Source: Penium margaritaceum | Taxonomy: Eukaryota; Streptophyta; Zygnematophyceae; Desmidiales; Peniaceae | Length of the DNA: 49,198 nt | Direction of reading: 5' to 3' | Assembly (NCBI GenBank): GCA_023375785.1 | Contig: SZWC01004974.1 | Coordinates: 28,520-77,717 of the forward strand | Part shown: positions 30,381-40,470 of the stretch, one piece after another | How positions within the stretch are numbered: position 1 is the first letter of the stretch | Layout of the letters: each line of letters opens with the position of its first letter | Translations under genes and position numbers: made by a program | Notes under the pieces: generated by a model | Seen by the model: only the letters and a program-made list of their open reading frames with translations | Databases searched by the model: none | What the model was told of the DNA's origin: nothing

Positions 30381-30751
30381 CGGACCAGTTGTAAGGCATG
30401 CTTCTTTGCGCTCTCTTGCCCTCTCTCTCTCTTGTAGGATGCATCAGCTCTACTAGCTCCATCTGCTGTATTAGCTCTAACAACAGGTGCTGATACTTGG
30501 CAAAAAAGACCAGGGAGAAGCTCTGCCCTTGGAGATATGACTCTTTGGTCCTAACCTGGATAAGCGCTGCCCTTTGAGGTACGACCCTGGGTTTAATAGA
30601 GTGTTTTCTTCTTTGCATACTTGTGATCAACAGCTAAGGTGTGAGCAACGGATCTGCACCATCTAAACCAGTAACAGACAACAGCCTACATCAGCCTACA
30701 TCGGCCTCAACAAAGCAGAGGAGGAGAGAAGCAAAGGAGAAAAAATTCAGT
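30381..30751 (+). other. C4 5' leader
   Basis: CT-rich stretch, AGCTCCATC-type units (30448-30480), then the two-unit leader repeat (about 30500-30595: GAAGCTCTGCCCTTGGAG and GCGCTGCCCTTTGAGG). Same order as in the other A and C leaders. Confidence 0.7.
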
Positions 30752-31289
30752 ATGACGACACCCACAACACTCATTTTTGAGCAATTCAATGGTGGGATGT
30801 TAGAGTTTATGAGGATGGTTTTTCCCTTATTGAAATGACAGTTTGAGATTATCATGAGGATGTGTGACTACTTGAAGATATTCCTTAGAGAAAAGGTTGA
30901 ACCTCCAAAAACAGGCATTGAGCATGATGTATGGAGCACCAAAATAGACATGGAATTTACAATTATTATGACATCAGTGTATGAGTCACAACATGTCCAT
31001 ATTGAAGGTATCACACATGCATCAAAATCTTATGAAGGTATTGCACGTGTGTACACCAAGCAATGACCCTTGCAAATTGCCTTTTCATCCTTCAAAAATA
31101 CATTTCGATAAGGGTGAGCAAGGGAGAGTCATCTTTTAACTTTGTACTGTAGTTTGGAGGGTTGCTACAGCAAGTGAACCAAATGAACTGGGATATCGAC
31201 ACCAACATGCAAGCCATGATCCTCCATATGACGCTACGTAAGAATAGGTGTCCTCTGATCATCTTTGGCACTTGGAAGGAGGAGGACGT
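30752..31289 (+). pseudogene. gag: C4 gag, truncated by D1
   Basis: ATG at 30752 starts MTTPTTLIFEQFNGGMLEFM; an in-frame TGA comes at 30836. It continues QFEIIMRMCDYLKIFLREKV, an EHDVWSTKIDMEFTIIMTSV segment and GITHASKSYEGIARV to 31066; frameshifted remains reach a TWKEEDV-like motif at 31285. D1 begins at 31290 after GACGT. This is the clearest start of gag in family C. Confidence 0.8.
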
Positions 31290-31964
31290 TGTTGGATCTG
31301 GCCGAGAGCGAGCCTTGGAGGAGCGAGCCTGAAGGAATGAAAGAGTATCAATTGTGCTAAAGAATGGTTGTTGAATTACTCAAAATGTAGTACATATAAA
31401 GCTAGAGCTTGGGCAAGTTATCCTTCCCACAAGCTAGACCACTTTGCTATGGAGGGTAAGGCTCACAAACTAGAGTCCACAATTTGCCACAAGAGAAGAA
31501 ATCAGCCTAGCAATAAGGCTGACTAGTCAAATATGATGTAGAGAGCTAGAGAACCTCTCATGGCTCACTCCTTGTGGTCACATAACCCACAATCCGATGG
31601 AGAATCGCCATGTGTCCATGGCTAGCACACAAGGATCCCACCTCACCTAAAACTTAAGGAGAGGTACCTTCATCCTTGTCAGCACACTCAGACAAGGCAA
31701 TCCCAATGCTAAGGACGTTTTTGGACATTTATCCCACTAGGTATTGACTTCGGACCTCTTGCCCTTTTCTTTTCTCACGCTAAGGCATGGAGCCGTCACC
31801 CATGGTCACCCGGACATCGGCGATCCATGACCCAGGGAACTTGGACCGTAGGTAGTTTTCCACGTTATCTTTTCAATGGTGAAGTTGGATTGGTGCCATC
31901 TGGTAGTTTCTTGGAAGTTACTCATGTCGATCTCAAAGTGAGCAAGATAGCCACATGTCCAACA
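31290..31964 (-). repeat. D1 3' LTR
   Basis: 675 bp, TGTTGG...CCAACA. Left flank GACGT (31285-31289) in C4 gag; the other target copy is not found. Matches the D LTR sequence at 44142-45577, including CGCCATGTGTCCATGGCTAG. Confidence 0.88.
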
Positions 31965-31979
31965 ATCTCCCTCTTCACC
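31965..31979 (-). other. D1 polypurine tract
   Basis: The minus strand reads GGTGAAGAGGGAGAT directly before the 3' LTR. Confidence 0.75.
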
Positions 31980-32349
31980 ATATTTAGAGTCGGCTAAGTC
32001 CACATGCCTTCATGCAAAACTGCTGCTTTTCATGGATCACTAGCTTGGTGTAAAAAGTAGCGACTTGCTTGACGGTTGGAGTGAACTCTAGCTTGATAGC
32101 GTTTTCCTGCACCATGTGCCTAATGAAGTGATAGGCAATGTTGATGTGCTTGGTGCAAGCATGGTGCTCCGGGTTCTTGGTGAGTGTGATTTTGCTCTCA
32201 TTGTTGATGCGCATGTGTACTACAACTACTGCACTCCCACTCATCTCCGCCATGAGATGCTCAAGCCAAACTACTTGGCTCCAAAAACGACAAAGACATA
32301 CTCTACTTCTGTTCTTGAGGTAGACACGACGACCTAAGGCTTGTTTCAC
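31980..32349 (-). pseudogene. pol: D1 RNase H C-terminal part
   Basis: Open frame 31984-32349: VWLEHLMAEM, HMRINNESKITLTKNPEHHA (DNQS-like site reads NNES), CTKHINIAYHFIRHMV and a TPTVKQVATFYTKLV segment (VADIFTKAL-like). Lies directly upstream of the polypurine tract, as in other copia elements. Confidence 0.82.
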
Positions 32350-33325
32350 CAGCTAAATGTACCTTCATTCATGAGAAACACATGTCCAGAGATGGACTTG
32401 GGGTTCCTCAGAGTGTCAGATGTAATCCGCATCTATGTAGCTGCTGATGCTGTTGCCATTGCCGTTGTAGGTGATGCCGACGTTAATAGTTCAAGCAAGG
32501 AAGCAAAAGATCTGCTTCAATGCCTTTTGGTCCTAAGGTCCGGAACTAGCCATGTGCTAACTCATAGTGCTCATAGCTGGAGCGAGGTTCGGCTTGGTTG
32601 CAACCGTCAAGTACATGAGATTGCCAATGGCGGTCTCATACATCTACCGCTCAACTGCATCTTCTTCTCCATGAATGCTCACAAGGTACTTGTGCATCTC
32701 AAGCAACGTTCTGACGGGCTAGGCCTCTTCCATGCCGAACCGCTACAAGGCATCCTTGACATAGCAACTCTACTACATTGAGAGAAAGCGTTATTTGCGG
32801 TCATACCTGATCTTGATGCCAAGGAAGTATGATGCTTCCCTAAGCTCAGACATCAAGAAGCGCTATAGCATGGTCTCCTCCAACTCCTGTAGTGTAAACA
32901 TGCCCTTGAATAAGAGGAGCATGTGATCCACATCAACACTGGTGATGAGGATTTCATGCCCATGGTGCAAGTGATAGAAACTATAGTCACACTCGCTACG
33001 CTCGAGACCCATGTAATGCAGCAGCGCATCCAACGTTTAGTTCCAAGCATGCTATGCTTACTTGAGGCCGTATAACGACTTATGGACCTTGCATACCAGG
33101 TGCTCCTGGCCATCAATGACAAACCCTTTCGGCTGCTCAATGTAGATATCCTCCTCCAAGTCACCATTCAAGAATGCCGTCTTGACATTCATGTGATGAA
33201 CCTTGGAGTCCTTAGCTACTACATAAGAGAGAAGCGTACACACAGAGGCAATCTTTGCAATGGGTGTAAAGGTTTATGTGTAGTGAATGCTAACCTGCTG
33301 CCAGTAGCTCTTGGCTACCCTGGAA
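32350..33325 (-). pseudogene. pol: D1 reverse transcriptase
   Basis: RVAKSYWQQVSIHYT (33325-33280), MCTLLSYVVAKDSKVHHMNV, KTAFLNGDLEEDIYIEQPKG and VCKVHKSLYGLK give RT fingers and palm. After stops come SECDYSFYHLHHG and ITSVDVDHMLLLFKG, where YVDD has become DVDH. ASYFLGIKIRYD and a decayed thumb follow. At 33325/33330 it abuts A2 at the target copy ATGAT. Confidence 0.82.
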
Positions 33326-33330
33326 ATGAT

Positions 33331-34018
33331 TGTCAACCGGCCTAAGGCAAACGGACTAGAAAACAGGGCCCACACCATAGCACCTGTAGTCCGCTCCTAG
33401 CATTTCAGTTAGGAGAAGATATCACCCTCGGGATCACGGTTCTACGCTGAGCAATTCCTATGCAATCACTTGCTAGCAACTGTGTCCACTTAACACTTGG
33501 TCACTTTCGCGCGAGGTGCTAGTCAAAGACAAACTCCTGGGGCTTAGGCCAACTAGTATCTTCTTTATACTGTTCTTTAGTCGGACAACTCTGTGAGGAG
33601 CATCTAATCCCAGATTGAATAATTAGAATGAGGAATGAGCCTAGTGCATATAGTCCTAGGCTTGGCTTCTAAGTTGTGTGGGTAGTGGGATGTTTGGGAT
33701 GGTCACTCCACACCACCTTACCAGTCCGCTAATTGGCGCATCCACTGACCGCCAAGTGGCGCACTCTCCTCATGCATAGAGAAATGTATAAGTGACGTTC
33801 CCTGTGCTGGAAGGTCAAAAACCTCCTGCGCACATTGAGGCTTGATCGCAGGACCTGTTGTCCCTAAGTCCAACATGCTATCCGTTGCGCTACACTTATG
33901 GTGTCTCGCTTGGACTTGCACCACAAATAAGGTTAGGGGAACTTACTCCAAGGGAGCAATGCATGCCCAACCTGTTTGTCAAGCTATATCAGTGGCCATG
34001 GGGCATAGAAGAACAAAA
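33331..34018 (-). repeat. A2 3' LTR
   Basis: 688 bp, the same length as the 5' LTR. Begins TGTCAACCGGCC on the plus strand; its inner end AACAAAA has lost the CA. Confidence 0.93.
33839..33892 (-). promoter_or_regulatory. tRNA-like module in the A2 3' LTR
   Basis: The minus strand reads TAGCGCAACGG then ATAGC (A box and D arm), TTGGACTTAG, and GATCAAGCC 33 nt after the A box. Confidence 0.5.
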
Positions 34019-34036
34019 ATCTCTCCCTTGCACCTT
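34019..34036 (-). other. A2 polypurine tract
   Basis: The minus strand reads AGGTGCAAGGGAGAGAT directly before the LTR. Confidence 0.82.
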
Positions 34037-34116
34037 AGGCCACTTGCTATGATAGTTGTCTTTGACATGAACCTATAGCTCTTGGTTGTGTTTGTGCATG
34101 TCAATTTTCTTGGTCA

Positions 34117-35704
34117 TTAGTTCTCATCTCTTGCATCCACTCTGCCAACTCCTCGAGTATGTGCAACATGCAATTCGATGTCTAGGGGCTTTATCAAGAA
34201 GTCTGCAAGCATTTTCCTGGTTACAATGTGCTCTTGTTCCACAACACCCTTGGCGACAAGGTCATGTGAGTAGTGGTATTGAATGTCAATGTGCTTTGTA
34301 CACCAGGACATCATTTCGTCCTCTGCCATAGGGATGGCACTTTGGTTGTCAATGCTGATAACGGTTGTTTCCTCTTGTGGTGCCTTGATTTCATCAAGCA
34401 AACTGCGAAGCCACTATGTTTCCTTGCGTAGTTTAGAGAGTGCAATGTACTCTGCCTCAACAATAGAAAGCAAGAGGCAGTTGTGCTTCCTGATTGCCCA
34501 CGAGACCGCATCACCATTGAGAAGACAGACAAACCATGAGGTGGACTTCCTGTCATCAATCCATCCTCCCCGGACCGCGTTAGTGTAGCATGTCGGTCGC
34601 AGCAAGTATGATCCTTCTACACCTCGAAACCAAAGTTCGACATGCCGAGTCTTTTTTAGGTAGAAGTAAGTCCGCTTCGCGACTTGCCAATGTTCTGGCC
34701 TAGGGTTGGCTACAGACCTGCTCAACTGACCCACTGCATCAGCAATGTCAGGTCGCGTTCCCACCATCGCATACATGAGGCTCCCAATGGAAGACTGGTA
34801 CGGAATGTCTTGCATCTCCCGCCGGTCTACCTCGTTGCTGGGTGTTACGGAGGAGGAGAGCTTGAAATGGAAGGGAATGGGGGTGCTGACAATCTTGCGG
34901 TCCTCCATGTTGTAGCGCTTCAAGACGTCAATGATGTACTTGGTCTTGTTGAGCTTGATGGTGCCTGCTTTGCGGTTGCGGTGAACAGCAATCCCGAGGT
35001 AGTACTCAAGAGGTCCCCTGTCCTTCATCTTAAATCTGCTGGCCAGAACTCTCTTGAGGTCCGTGAGGGCCTCCTGCAAGGAACAACACATGATGAGATC
35101 ATCCACGTACAAGGCCAGAAGTAGCAAGCCATAATTTTCCTTCCGCACATAGACGCTGGGATCATTCTTTGCAATGTGCGAAGGAGATATCAGCCATGAA
35201 GTTGTCCATCTCCTTGTACTAGATACGTGGGGCCTGTTTCACACCGTACACCTTCACCATCTTGCACACCTTACCCTCGGGTGCTTTGACACCTTCCGGT
35301 ACCAACATTAGCACCTCCTTGTCGAGCTTCCCATAAAGGAAGGCTGTCTTCACATCCATCTGGTGGATCTCAAGGTCTTTGGCGACAGCGCCAGCAAGCA
35401 GGGACCTGATGGAGGCAAACGTGACAACCGGTGAAAAGGTCTCATTGTACTCTGACCTTGCGTTCTGTGCAAAGCCTTTCGCCATGACCCTTGCCTTCTA
35501 CTTTTCGATGGTATTATCTCGTCTCCGCTGCAACCTAAGCACCCGCTTTGAGCGCACCACGTGAGCGTTAACAGGTCTTTCCACCAGCACCCATGTGCCA
35601 TTTTCTTCAATAGACGCGAGCTCGTTGTCCACCGCCTCCTTCCACTTGGCCGCAGTGGGTCTTGCCAGTGCCTCAGGCATAGTGAGCGGCTCTCCTTGAG
35701 CCAA
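34117..35704 (-). pseudogene. pol: A2 reverse transcriptase and RNase H
   Basis: 35498-35704 (TAAKWKEAVDNELASIEENG, then TWVLVERPVNAHVV) is the RT start; 35219-35485 has MAKGFAQNARSEYNETFSPV and HQMDVKTAFLYGKLDKEVLM; 34414-35148 (244 codons) has LLLALYVDDLIMCCSLQEAL with intact YVDD, YYLGIAVHRNRKAGTI, GSLMYAMVGTRPDIADAV and LLLSIVEAEYIALSK (RNase H Glu); 34117-34401 has SIDNQSAIPMAEDE and CTKHIDIQYHYSHDLV. Frames are split by single shifts, so the domain is nearly complete but not translatable as it stands. Confidence 0.9.
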
Positions 35705-36960
35705 AGAGGACCAGCTCAGTCTAATCTAGCTTCCGGTATCAGCGTTGTACTTTGGAGATTGTTTTCTCTCTCGTATGCTCCGATGTTGCATCGCTGGTGT
35801 ATCTTTGCAATGCTGTTGCTCCTCCGCTGTTGGCTGCCCTGGAGTGAAGTTTTCCTCGTTTGAAGAGCCACTGGCCTTTGAGCTGGTCTTAGAGGCCTCA
35901 GACATCTTCGACTTTGTGTCGGAGGTCGCCGCTGCATCAGCCTGCGCAGCCGCTCCCCCTCCCACACCACTCTTCTTCACGACCTCCCGCACTGGCACCA
36001 CTTGCCAGCTATCGGAAGCTTGATCTCCTGACTCTAGCAACACCAACCACTCTCCCTGTTTTGGAGCTTCCGCAGGATCAAGCATCTCATCCTTGCCTGG
36101 TTTCCTTTTGTCAAAGGCTACGTCGTGGGTGCTGATGTGTCTTCTTCTTGCCAGGTCCCACAAGCGGTACGTCTTGTGGGCCGTCTCATTGCCCACCATA
36201 ACGCACTTTCGCGCTCTTGCATCCAGCTTACCGGCACCCTCACCTGCTTGGACCTTTGCCCATACGGTGCAGCCAAAGACTTTCAAGTGTGATGCGTCCG
36301 GCTTCTTCCCTGGCCAAACGTCTTGTGGTGTCATTTGTTGCTTGCCCTTTTTCTTTCTCCGCCTGCCCACGGCAGTCACAAGAGTCACGTTGATGAGATT
36401 GCATGCTGTTCTTGCCGCTTCCACCCAAAATTGTGGTGAAAGCTTTGCATCAAATAGCGTACTACGCACTATGCCGATGATGGTCTGATTCAGCCGTTCG
36501 GCAACACCATTGCTCTGCGGTGTGTAAGGCGTTGTGGGTTGGTGGTTGATCCCATGTTGCCGCAACCAGCCATTGCATGCCTCATACCTTTGTCATTGTC
36601 GCTCCGCATTGCTTTGACTTTCTTTCCAGTCTGCTGCTCCACCATGGCGACAAACTCATGCAACTTTTCTTCGCCCTCTCCTTTTGTTCTGAGGAAGAAG
36701 ATCCACACTTTGTGGGTGTTGTCGTCGATGAAGGTTAGGAAGTATTTGCTACCACCGTCTGACGCCGTGCGAAAGGATCTGCACACGTTGGTGTGAATAA
36801 AGTCAAGGGCTGATTCTGTGCGGGGATCGTTGTGCTCAAAGCAACGTTTGCTTGGTCTTGCCTTGGAGGCAAGGTTCACACAGGTTGCCACACCCAACCG
36901 CATCCTTCTTGCAACCATCCATGTCGCAGACCAGCTCATGTTGCTGGATGACTTGGAGCA
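35705..36960 (-). pseudogene. pol: A2 integrase and linker
   Basis: 36490-36939 holds CVNLASKARPSKRCFEHND (zinc region, frame altered), LDFIHTNVCRSFRTASDG (first catalytic Asp is Asn), KYFLTFIDDNTHKVWIFFL and KVKAMRSDND (second Asp). The 279-codon frame 35726-36565 continues NHQPTTPYTPQSNGVAERLN (Glu present), AARTACNLINVTLVTAVGRR, DASHLKVFGCTVWAKVQ, CVMVGNETAHKTYRLWD and then a Ser/Ala-rich linker to the RT. The linker is about 130 residues. Confidence 0.88.
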
Positions 36961-38501
36961 TGACTTTGCAACATGCCCAAAGCATCTATGCCACAGAGTG
37001 GTGTCTTTGTCCTTTGCGGTAGAGGATGTTTTTTAGTTTTTGTTGGTGTGCTCTCTTACGGTGGTACCGAGACCACTGCCTCCGTTGCACCTACATGGCC
37101 CTCGTCTTCCGAGCACTTTCTTGCCGTTGTCTGCAATACGTAGAGCCCGTCAACCTGTGGAACTTGTACCACGAGATATTTGTTCTCATAGAGGACCTTG
37201 ATATCCTCATTCATGGCAATGACAGCCTTTTTCTGTGTGAACACCACCGTCATATTGTCTCTTATTTTTGACACGGATAGGAGGTTTGCCGCAAACAAGG
37301 GCATGTTATCCACGTCACGTAGCCATAGATCCTTCTCCACACCATTGAGGCTGATGCTCAGTTGCTTGTCTCCTATGCCCTTTGCGTTCACGACGCTACC
37401 ATTCCCGCATCTGAACCGCCGCTTTGTTGGGCCAATTGAGACAAATCCAGCGTGGTCGTTGCTGGAGTGATGATTGGTGCCGGGGTTGAGCTCAAAAGCT
37501 CCTGGCCTGAGCAGTGCCGCTCCTTTTGCCAGAGGCGTGCTCTGTGCCATCATGTTGGTAGCTTCTTTGCCACCCTTTTTGTTGCCTTTGTTCCCACTAC
37601 TTCTGTTGTCTTCCTTCTTTGGCGACCCGCACTCTCTTGCCTTGTGCCCAGGTTTGCCACAGTTGCGGCAGTTGCCCTGTCGCTTGGGAGATTTGCTGCC
37701 ATTGTTGCCTCCGCTGCCAGCGCTTACGTTTGCGCCTTTCTGACAAGAGTCTAACCCTTTGCTCTTGTGGCCACCGTAGCCAGCGGCATAGGCTGAGAAG
37801 TTAGCCCCACTTCCGTTGTGACTTATGGGCTCGTTTCGCACATACTCGGACACTACACTGTACGTCAGGTCATCCTCCTTCCAACCGCCCATGACGGTGA
37901 TCATTGGGCTCCAGCTCTCCGATAGTTCCATGAGGAGGATCATGACTTGCATGTTTTTGTCAAGGTCCCAGTTAATGTGGCGAGCCTTGCTAAGGAGTCC
38001 TTGAAACTTTTGTAGGAAATTGGTGATTTTTTTGCCCTCATTCACCCGCATGTTGAGCAGCCGTTGTAGGATGAATAATCTGTTCGTGAGGGTGGTGGAT
38101 TGGTGCATGAGCTTGATCTTGTCGTAAGCTTCGGAAGCCTATGTATACCCCGCAATGATGGGAATATACTTCTTAGCAATTACATTGCTGAGGAATGATA
38201 TGGCAATATCATTCCGTTCCATCCATGCCTCGTGCTCTGGTGAGCCCACCGTGGAATCCTGCTCCACTCCCTTCAAAATCTTGAGGAGGTCGCGCGCTTT
38301 CATTGCCAGCTCAAACTGCCATCTCCAAAGGCGGAAATCAGTCCCCTTGAAAATGGGGATTCCTCCCAAGGGTCCAAGACCTTGCGGCAGTGACATAGCA
38401 CTCACATTTGCTTCTGTGGTCTGCCCTATGGTAACCACTGTTGAGTTTGAGGATTTCCCTGCGGGAGCCTCCGCTCCTCCCGATGGGTCAACCATTTTCA
38501 T
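36961..38501 (-). pseudogene. gag-pol: A2 gag and protease
   Basis: Gag starts at 38501 (MKMVDPSGGAEAP) and runs to an in-frame TAG after IIAGYT (about 38136-38141), where A1 has a sense codon. The 350-codon frame 37056-38108 continues MHQSTTLTNRLFILQRLL, MELSESWSPMITVMGGWKED, a complete zinc knuckle CRNCGKPGHKAREC and a protease with LNPGTNHHSS, LFAANLLSVSKI and VPQVDGLYVLQ. The protease Asp is Asn. The family appears to have gag and protease in one frame. Confidence 0.88.
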
Positions 38502-38860
38502 TGCCCTTGTCTATTTCCCATCTCTCTCCTGCGTTGAGGCCAATGTAAGCTGACGTTAGCTCATATGTGCTACCGGTTTTAGGATGCAGATCCGTTGCTT
38601 ACCCCTCTAGCCGATGTTCACCTGTAGACAGAGAATGTATCTACACCAACACACCCAGGGTCTTGCCACCAAGGGGAGAGCTTGTCCTGGTTGAGACACA
38701 AGGGTCGTGCCTCCAAGGGCGGAGCTTGTCCTTGGTTCGTGTGTGCTAAGTGCAAACCAGGTTATTGGAGCTGATGAAGCTGAGGGAGCTGATGGAGTCG
38801 ATGTGTGCACCTGCAGAGAGCGTACCAGAGTTGAGCAAAACATGCCTTACAACTAGTCAG
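38502..38860 (-). other. A2 5' leader
   Basis: Untranslated stretch between primer site and gag, with GGAGCTGATGAAGCTGAGGG-type minisatellite units (38766-38800) and the 44-nt repeat pair. Confidence 0.72.
38657..38744 (-). repeat. Two-copy 44-nt leader repeat (A2, best copy)
   Basis: Units 38657-38700 and 38701-38744 both start AGGGTC and share CCAAGGG and GAGCTTGTCC at matching offsets. No gap between units. Confidence 0.9.
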
Positions 38861-38878
38861 TGTGGGCCCATAACCCTT
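38861..38878 (-). other. A2 primer-binding site (half-tRNA-iMet type)
   Basis: The plus strand reads TGTGGGCCCATAACCCTT directly before the LTR (TGTCAACC at 38879). It contains TGGGCCCATAACCC exactly. Confidence 0.88.
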
Positions 38879-39566
38879 TGTCAACCGGCCTGAGGCAAAC
38901 CGCCAAGAAAACAGGGCCGACAAAATAGCATCCGTCGTCCGCTTCTATCATTTCAACCAGGAGAAGATATCACTTTCCAGATCATGGTTCCACACTGATC
39001 AGTTCCTGGGCAATGACTTGCTAGCAACTGTGTCCACTTAACTCTTGGTCACTTTCGCGCGAGGTGGTAGTCAAAGACTAGCTTGTGGGGCTTAGACCAA
39101 CAAGTGTCTTCTTTGTACTCTTCCTTAATTGGACAACTCTTTGAGGAGCATTTAAGGCCAGATTATCTAATTATAATAAGGAATGAGCCTGGTACATATA
39201 GTCCTAGGCCTTGCTTATAAGGTGTGTGGGTAGTGGCACTTTTGGGGTGGTCACTCCACACCACCTCACCAGTCTGTATATTGGTGCATCCACTGACCGC
39301 CAAGTGGCGTACTCTCCTCATACATGGAGAAATGTATAAGAAACTTCCCTTGTGTTGGAAGGTCAAAAACCTCCTCCGGACATCAAGGCTTGATCATTAG
39401 ACCTGTTGTTGCTAGGTCTAGTATGCTATCCATTGCGCTACACTTCTGGTGTCTTGCTTGGACTTGCAGAACGAACAAGGTTTGGGGGACTTACTCCAAG
39501 GGAGCAGTACATGCCCAACCTCTCCGTCAAGCCATAGCAGTGGCCATGGGACATAGAAGAGCAACA
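38879..39566 (-). repeat. A2 5' LTR
   Basis: 688 bp, TGTCAACCGG...GAGCAACA, followed by the target copy ATGAT. Confidence 0.95.
39387..39440 (-). promoter_or_regulatory. tRNA-like module in the A2 5' LTR
   Basis: The minus strand reads TAGCGCAATGGATAGCA (A box and D arm of tRNA-Arg type) and, 33 nt after the A box, GATCAAGCC (B-box-like, with A for the second T). About 126 nt from the LTR start. Confidence 0.55.
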
Positions 39567-39571
39567 ATGAT

Positions 39572-40470
39572 GACGTGGCCATTATCCCTCTCATACAGAC
39601 TATACGCCTTGCGGGCCGCATCAGTGCCGATCATCAACATCTGCAAACTCTTTGCGTCCCATTTTGTTGCTTCTCATTGGGCACATGCATGTGCGTTAGG
39701 CTACCTAATGCTCGGAGATGACCTACACTGGGCTTCTTGTTGAACCATGCCCCGTACCACATCATCTTTGCTAGTGTCTTATTAGAACTGCACTTTTCTA
39801 TATATGTTGCAGTGCTAACTGTTTTGGCCCAAAAGTTGGATGTGAGCCAAGTCACATGTAGTATGGAGCACTCTTAATCAACAATGGTGCGATTGGCGCG
39901 TTTTGCTACTTGTTCTGCTGCGGCGAGTACGGTGCAGTACGTTGTGCCATGATGTTAGTTACTACGAGGTAGTCTTGGAACTCCTTATTCAGGTACTCTC
40001 CAGTACTGTCGCTACGCTACGCCTTAATTTTCTTGCCTGTCTGGTTCTCCACCATCGCTCTGAACTCCTTGAACGTGTCAATGCAGTAGTCATCGGAAAA
40101 CAAGTACAGAGAACAATAATGGCTAAAATCATCAATGAAGGTCATAAAATACCTAGAGCCTCCAAAGCTCTGGGTGTGCATCGGGCTACACAATTTTGTG
40201 TGGACTTATTCCAGCACCTCTTTTGCGTGTTTCCCTACTCTTGAGAATGCCTCGTGATGTTGCTCCCCTCCAAAGAGCCGATGCATAAATGCTACTCAAA
40301 GTTGAACATGGTGGGTAAGTCACGCACCATCTGCTTTGCTTAAAGCTGCAGCAAGGCGTGCATGCCGATGTGGCAGTAGCGTGCATACCAGATCTTACAT
40401 GCCGTTGCCTACATCACAGTTGCAAGACTCTCCTCACGTAGGATCCGATAAGAATAGTACGAAGCCATAG
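39572..40470 (-). pseudogene. pol: D1 integrase, badly decayed
   Basis: Read against D2: WYARYCHIGMHALLQL (zinc His pair, about 40350-40390), MVRDLPTMFNF, RALEVFYD, an NQTGKKIKA-like site near 40030, KKPSVGHLRALGSLTHMHVP and NEKQQNGTQRVC (39634-39740), then MLMIGTDAARKAYSLYERDN-like sequence and HVII at 39571. Many stops and indels. The region after 40440 loses similarity to D2. Confidence 0.75.

Larger units (their letters stand above)
23350..31289 (+). mobile_element. C4: family C element; 5' LTR (with two insertions), leader and gag start
   Basis: The 5' LTR is spread over 23350-23778, 29270-29453 and 30198-30362 (778 bp when joined), interrupted by C3 and by a solo C LTR. The best preserved half-tRNA primer site, the leader and a damaged gag follow. 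D1 cuts gag at 31289; nothing of C4 is recognised on the far side. It sits in B2 integrase after GCAAG. Confidence 0.85.
33331..39566 (-). mobile_element. A2: full-length family A copia retrotransposon
   Basis: 6,236 bp with two 688-bp LTRs and a perfect 5-bp target duplication ATGAT (33326-33330 and 39567-39571) inside D1. On the minus strand: primer site, leader with 44-nt repeats, gag-protease, integrase, linker, RT, RNase H, polypurine tract. It is the best preserved A copy and the reference for the family here. A few stops and frameshifts remain, and the LTRs differ at many sites (roughly one in seven by eye), so it is not recent. Confidence 0.95.
31290..40470 (-). mobile_element. D1: family D copia element, 3' LTR to integrase, with A2 nested inside
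   Basis: 3' LTR (31290-31964), polypurine tract, RNase H and RT, then A2 (33331-39566), then integrase up to about 40470. The pol matches D2. The piece between integrase HVIIS and the RT finger motif VAKGYSQQ was deleted before A2 landed. Gag, protease and the 5' LTR are absent, and the right end near 40440-40520 is not sharp. All domains are broken. Confidence 0.82.

Noticed and set aside
38861-38878. GTGGGCCCATAACCC read as part of tRNA-Met genes
   Set aside because: Only the anticodon arm is present, always directly beside an LTR end; no acceptor, D or T arms surround it. It is a primer-binding site.
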